Part shown: positions 63,785-64,000 of the stretch, in pieces | How the letters are laid out: each line of letters starts with the position of its first letter | Position numbering within the stretch: position 1 is the stretch's first letter | Assembly (NCBI RefSeq): GCF_009026145.1 | Contig: NZ_WBUE01000014.1 | Coordinates: 1-64,000 of the forward strand | Direction of reading: 5' to 3' | Length of the DNA stretch: 64,000 bases | From: Hyphomicrobium sp. | GTDB taxonomy: Bacteria; Pseudomonadota; Alphaproteobacteria; Rhizobiales; Hyphomicrobiaceae | Program-made: the position numbers and the translations under genes | The notes under the pieces: model-generated | What the model was told of the DNA's origin: nothing | The model's input: the letters and a program-made list of their open reading frames with translations, nothing else | Database searches by the model: none

Positions 63785-64000
63785 TCAGCGCACGATGGCG
63801 CCCTCGCTGTCCTCGACGCCGAGCAGGGTAATGCCACCCTCGCCGGCGATGATGGCAAGATCGGCGATGCCGATGAACAAGCCGTTCTCGACCACGCCGG
63901 GGATGAGCTTCAGCGCCTCGTCCAACTCCTCCGGCGCCTCGATGCGTCCGAAGTGACAATCCAGAAGGAGGTTGCCGCCGTCCGTGAGAAAGGGCTTGCC
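63785..64000 (-). CDS. rpiA: ribose-5-phosphate isomerase A, C-terminal part (cut by window edge)
   Basis: 71 residues reach the edge. The segment [20 protein letters not shown] with the DGGN and D-x-x-F/x-G residues and [20 protein letters not shown] matches the C-terminal substrate loop of RpiA ([10 protein letters not shown]). It interconverts ribose-5-P and ribulose-5-P. The rest of the gene lies beyond the window. Stop 63785-63787 is 16 bases before gor. Confidence 0.92.
   Translation of the reverse strand, partial: GKPFLTDGGNLLLDCHFGRIEAPEELDEALKLIPGVVENGLFIGIADLAIIAGEGGITLLGVEDSEGAIVR

Overview
This is a gene-dense, GC-rich bacterial chromosome segment. Gene content points to an alphaproteobacterium of the order Hyphomicrobiales: Rhizobiales-type small secreted proteins, DUF2865 and SIMPL proteins, DUF1326/DUF2182, pseudoazurin, a NodE/NodF-like synthase and carrier pair, a MalT-type regulator and dispersed short palindromes. 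Sulfide dehydrogenase, SoxYZ and pseudoazurin suggest a respiratory chemotroph that can oxidise reduced sulfur. Genus is not decidable from this window; a Hyphomicrobium-like organism is only a guess. No prophage, transposase, CRISPR array or rRNA was seen.

Layout. 1-8.5 kb is accessory in character: a two-gene unit of a kinase-like protein lacking the catalytic Asp plus an enlarged nucleoside-diphosphate kinase, then small secreted proteins around a Crp-type and a giant MalT/LuxR-type regulator. The two divergent intergenic regions here share a nearly identical palindrome. 8.5-17 kb holds small exported proteins, panD, a GNAT/nitrilase pair, a SIMPL protein, a CAU tRNA (probably Ile2), an amino-acid permease and an apparently exported methyltransferase. 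17-31.4 kb is lipid metabolism: NodE-like ketosynthase and acyl carrier protein, acyl-CoA ligase, cyclopropane-fatty-acid synthase, and a beta-oxidation operon (acyl-CoA dehydrogenase, multifunctional alpha subunit, thiolase), followed by a FecR-domain protein with Cys-rich repeats.

32-39 kb is a class V aminotransferase, then a sulfur and metal block: DUF1326-DUF2182, flavocytochrome c sulfide dehydrogenase flavoprotein, SoxY-SoxZ, a membrane protein and pseudoazurin. 39-47 kb carries an Atm1-type ABC exporter, a long coiled-coil periplasmic protein, a LOG protein, DsbB with a small DUF5993-type partner, an M48-like protein that lacks its first zinc ligand, and MeaB. 47-53.5 kb has a POT peptide transporter and a tightly overlapped operon cysS - GFA protein - 40-residue membrane protein - cimA - MFS. 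53.9-64 kb is mostly housekeeping: DUF2865 protein, GNAT, gltX, nadE, class II DAHP synthase, a YbdK-type ligase, an SDR, glutathione reductase and the 3' end of rpiA at the window edge.

Starts were set by a visible Shine-Dalgarno sequence, homologous N-termini and signal peptides where possible; several differ from the longest open frame. Functions were assigned by reading motifs by eye; no database search was run.
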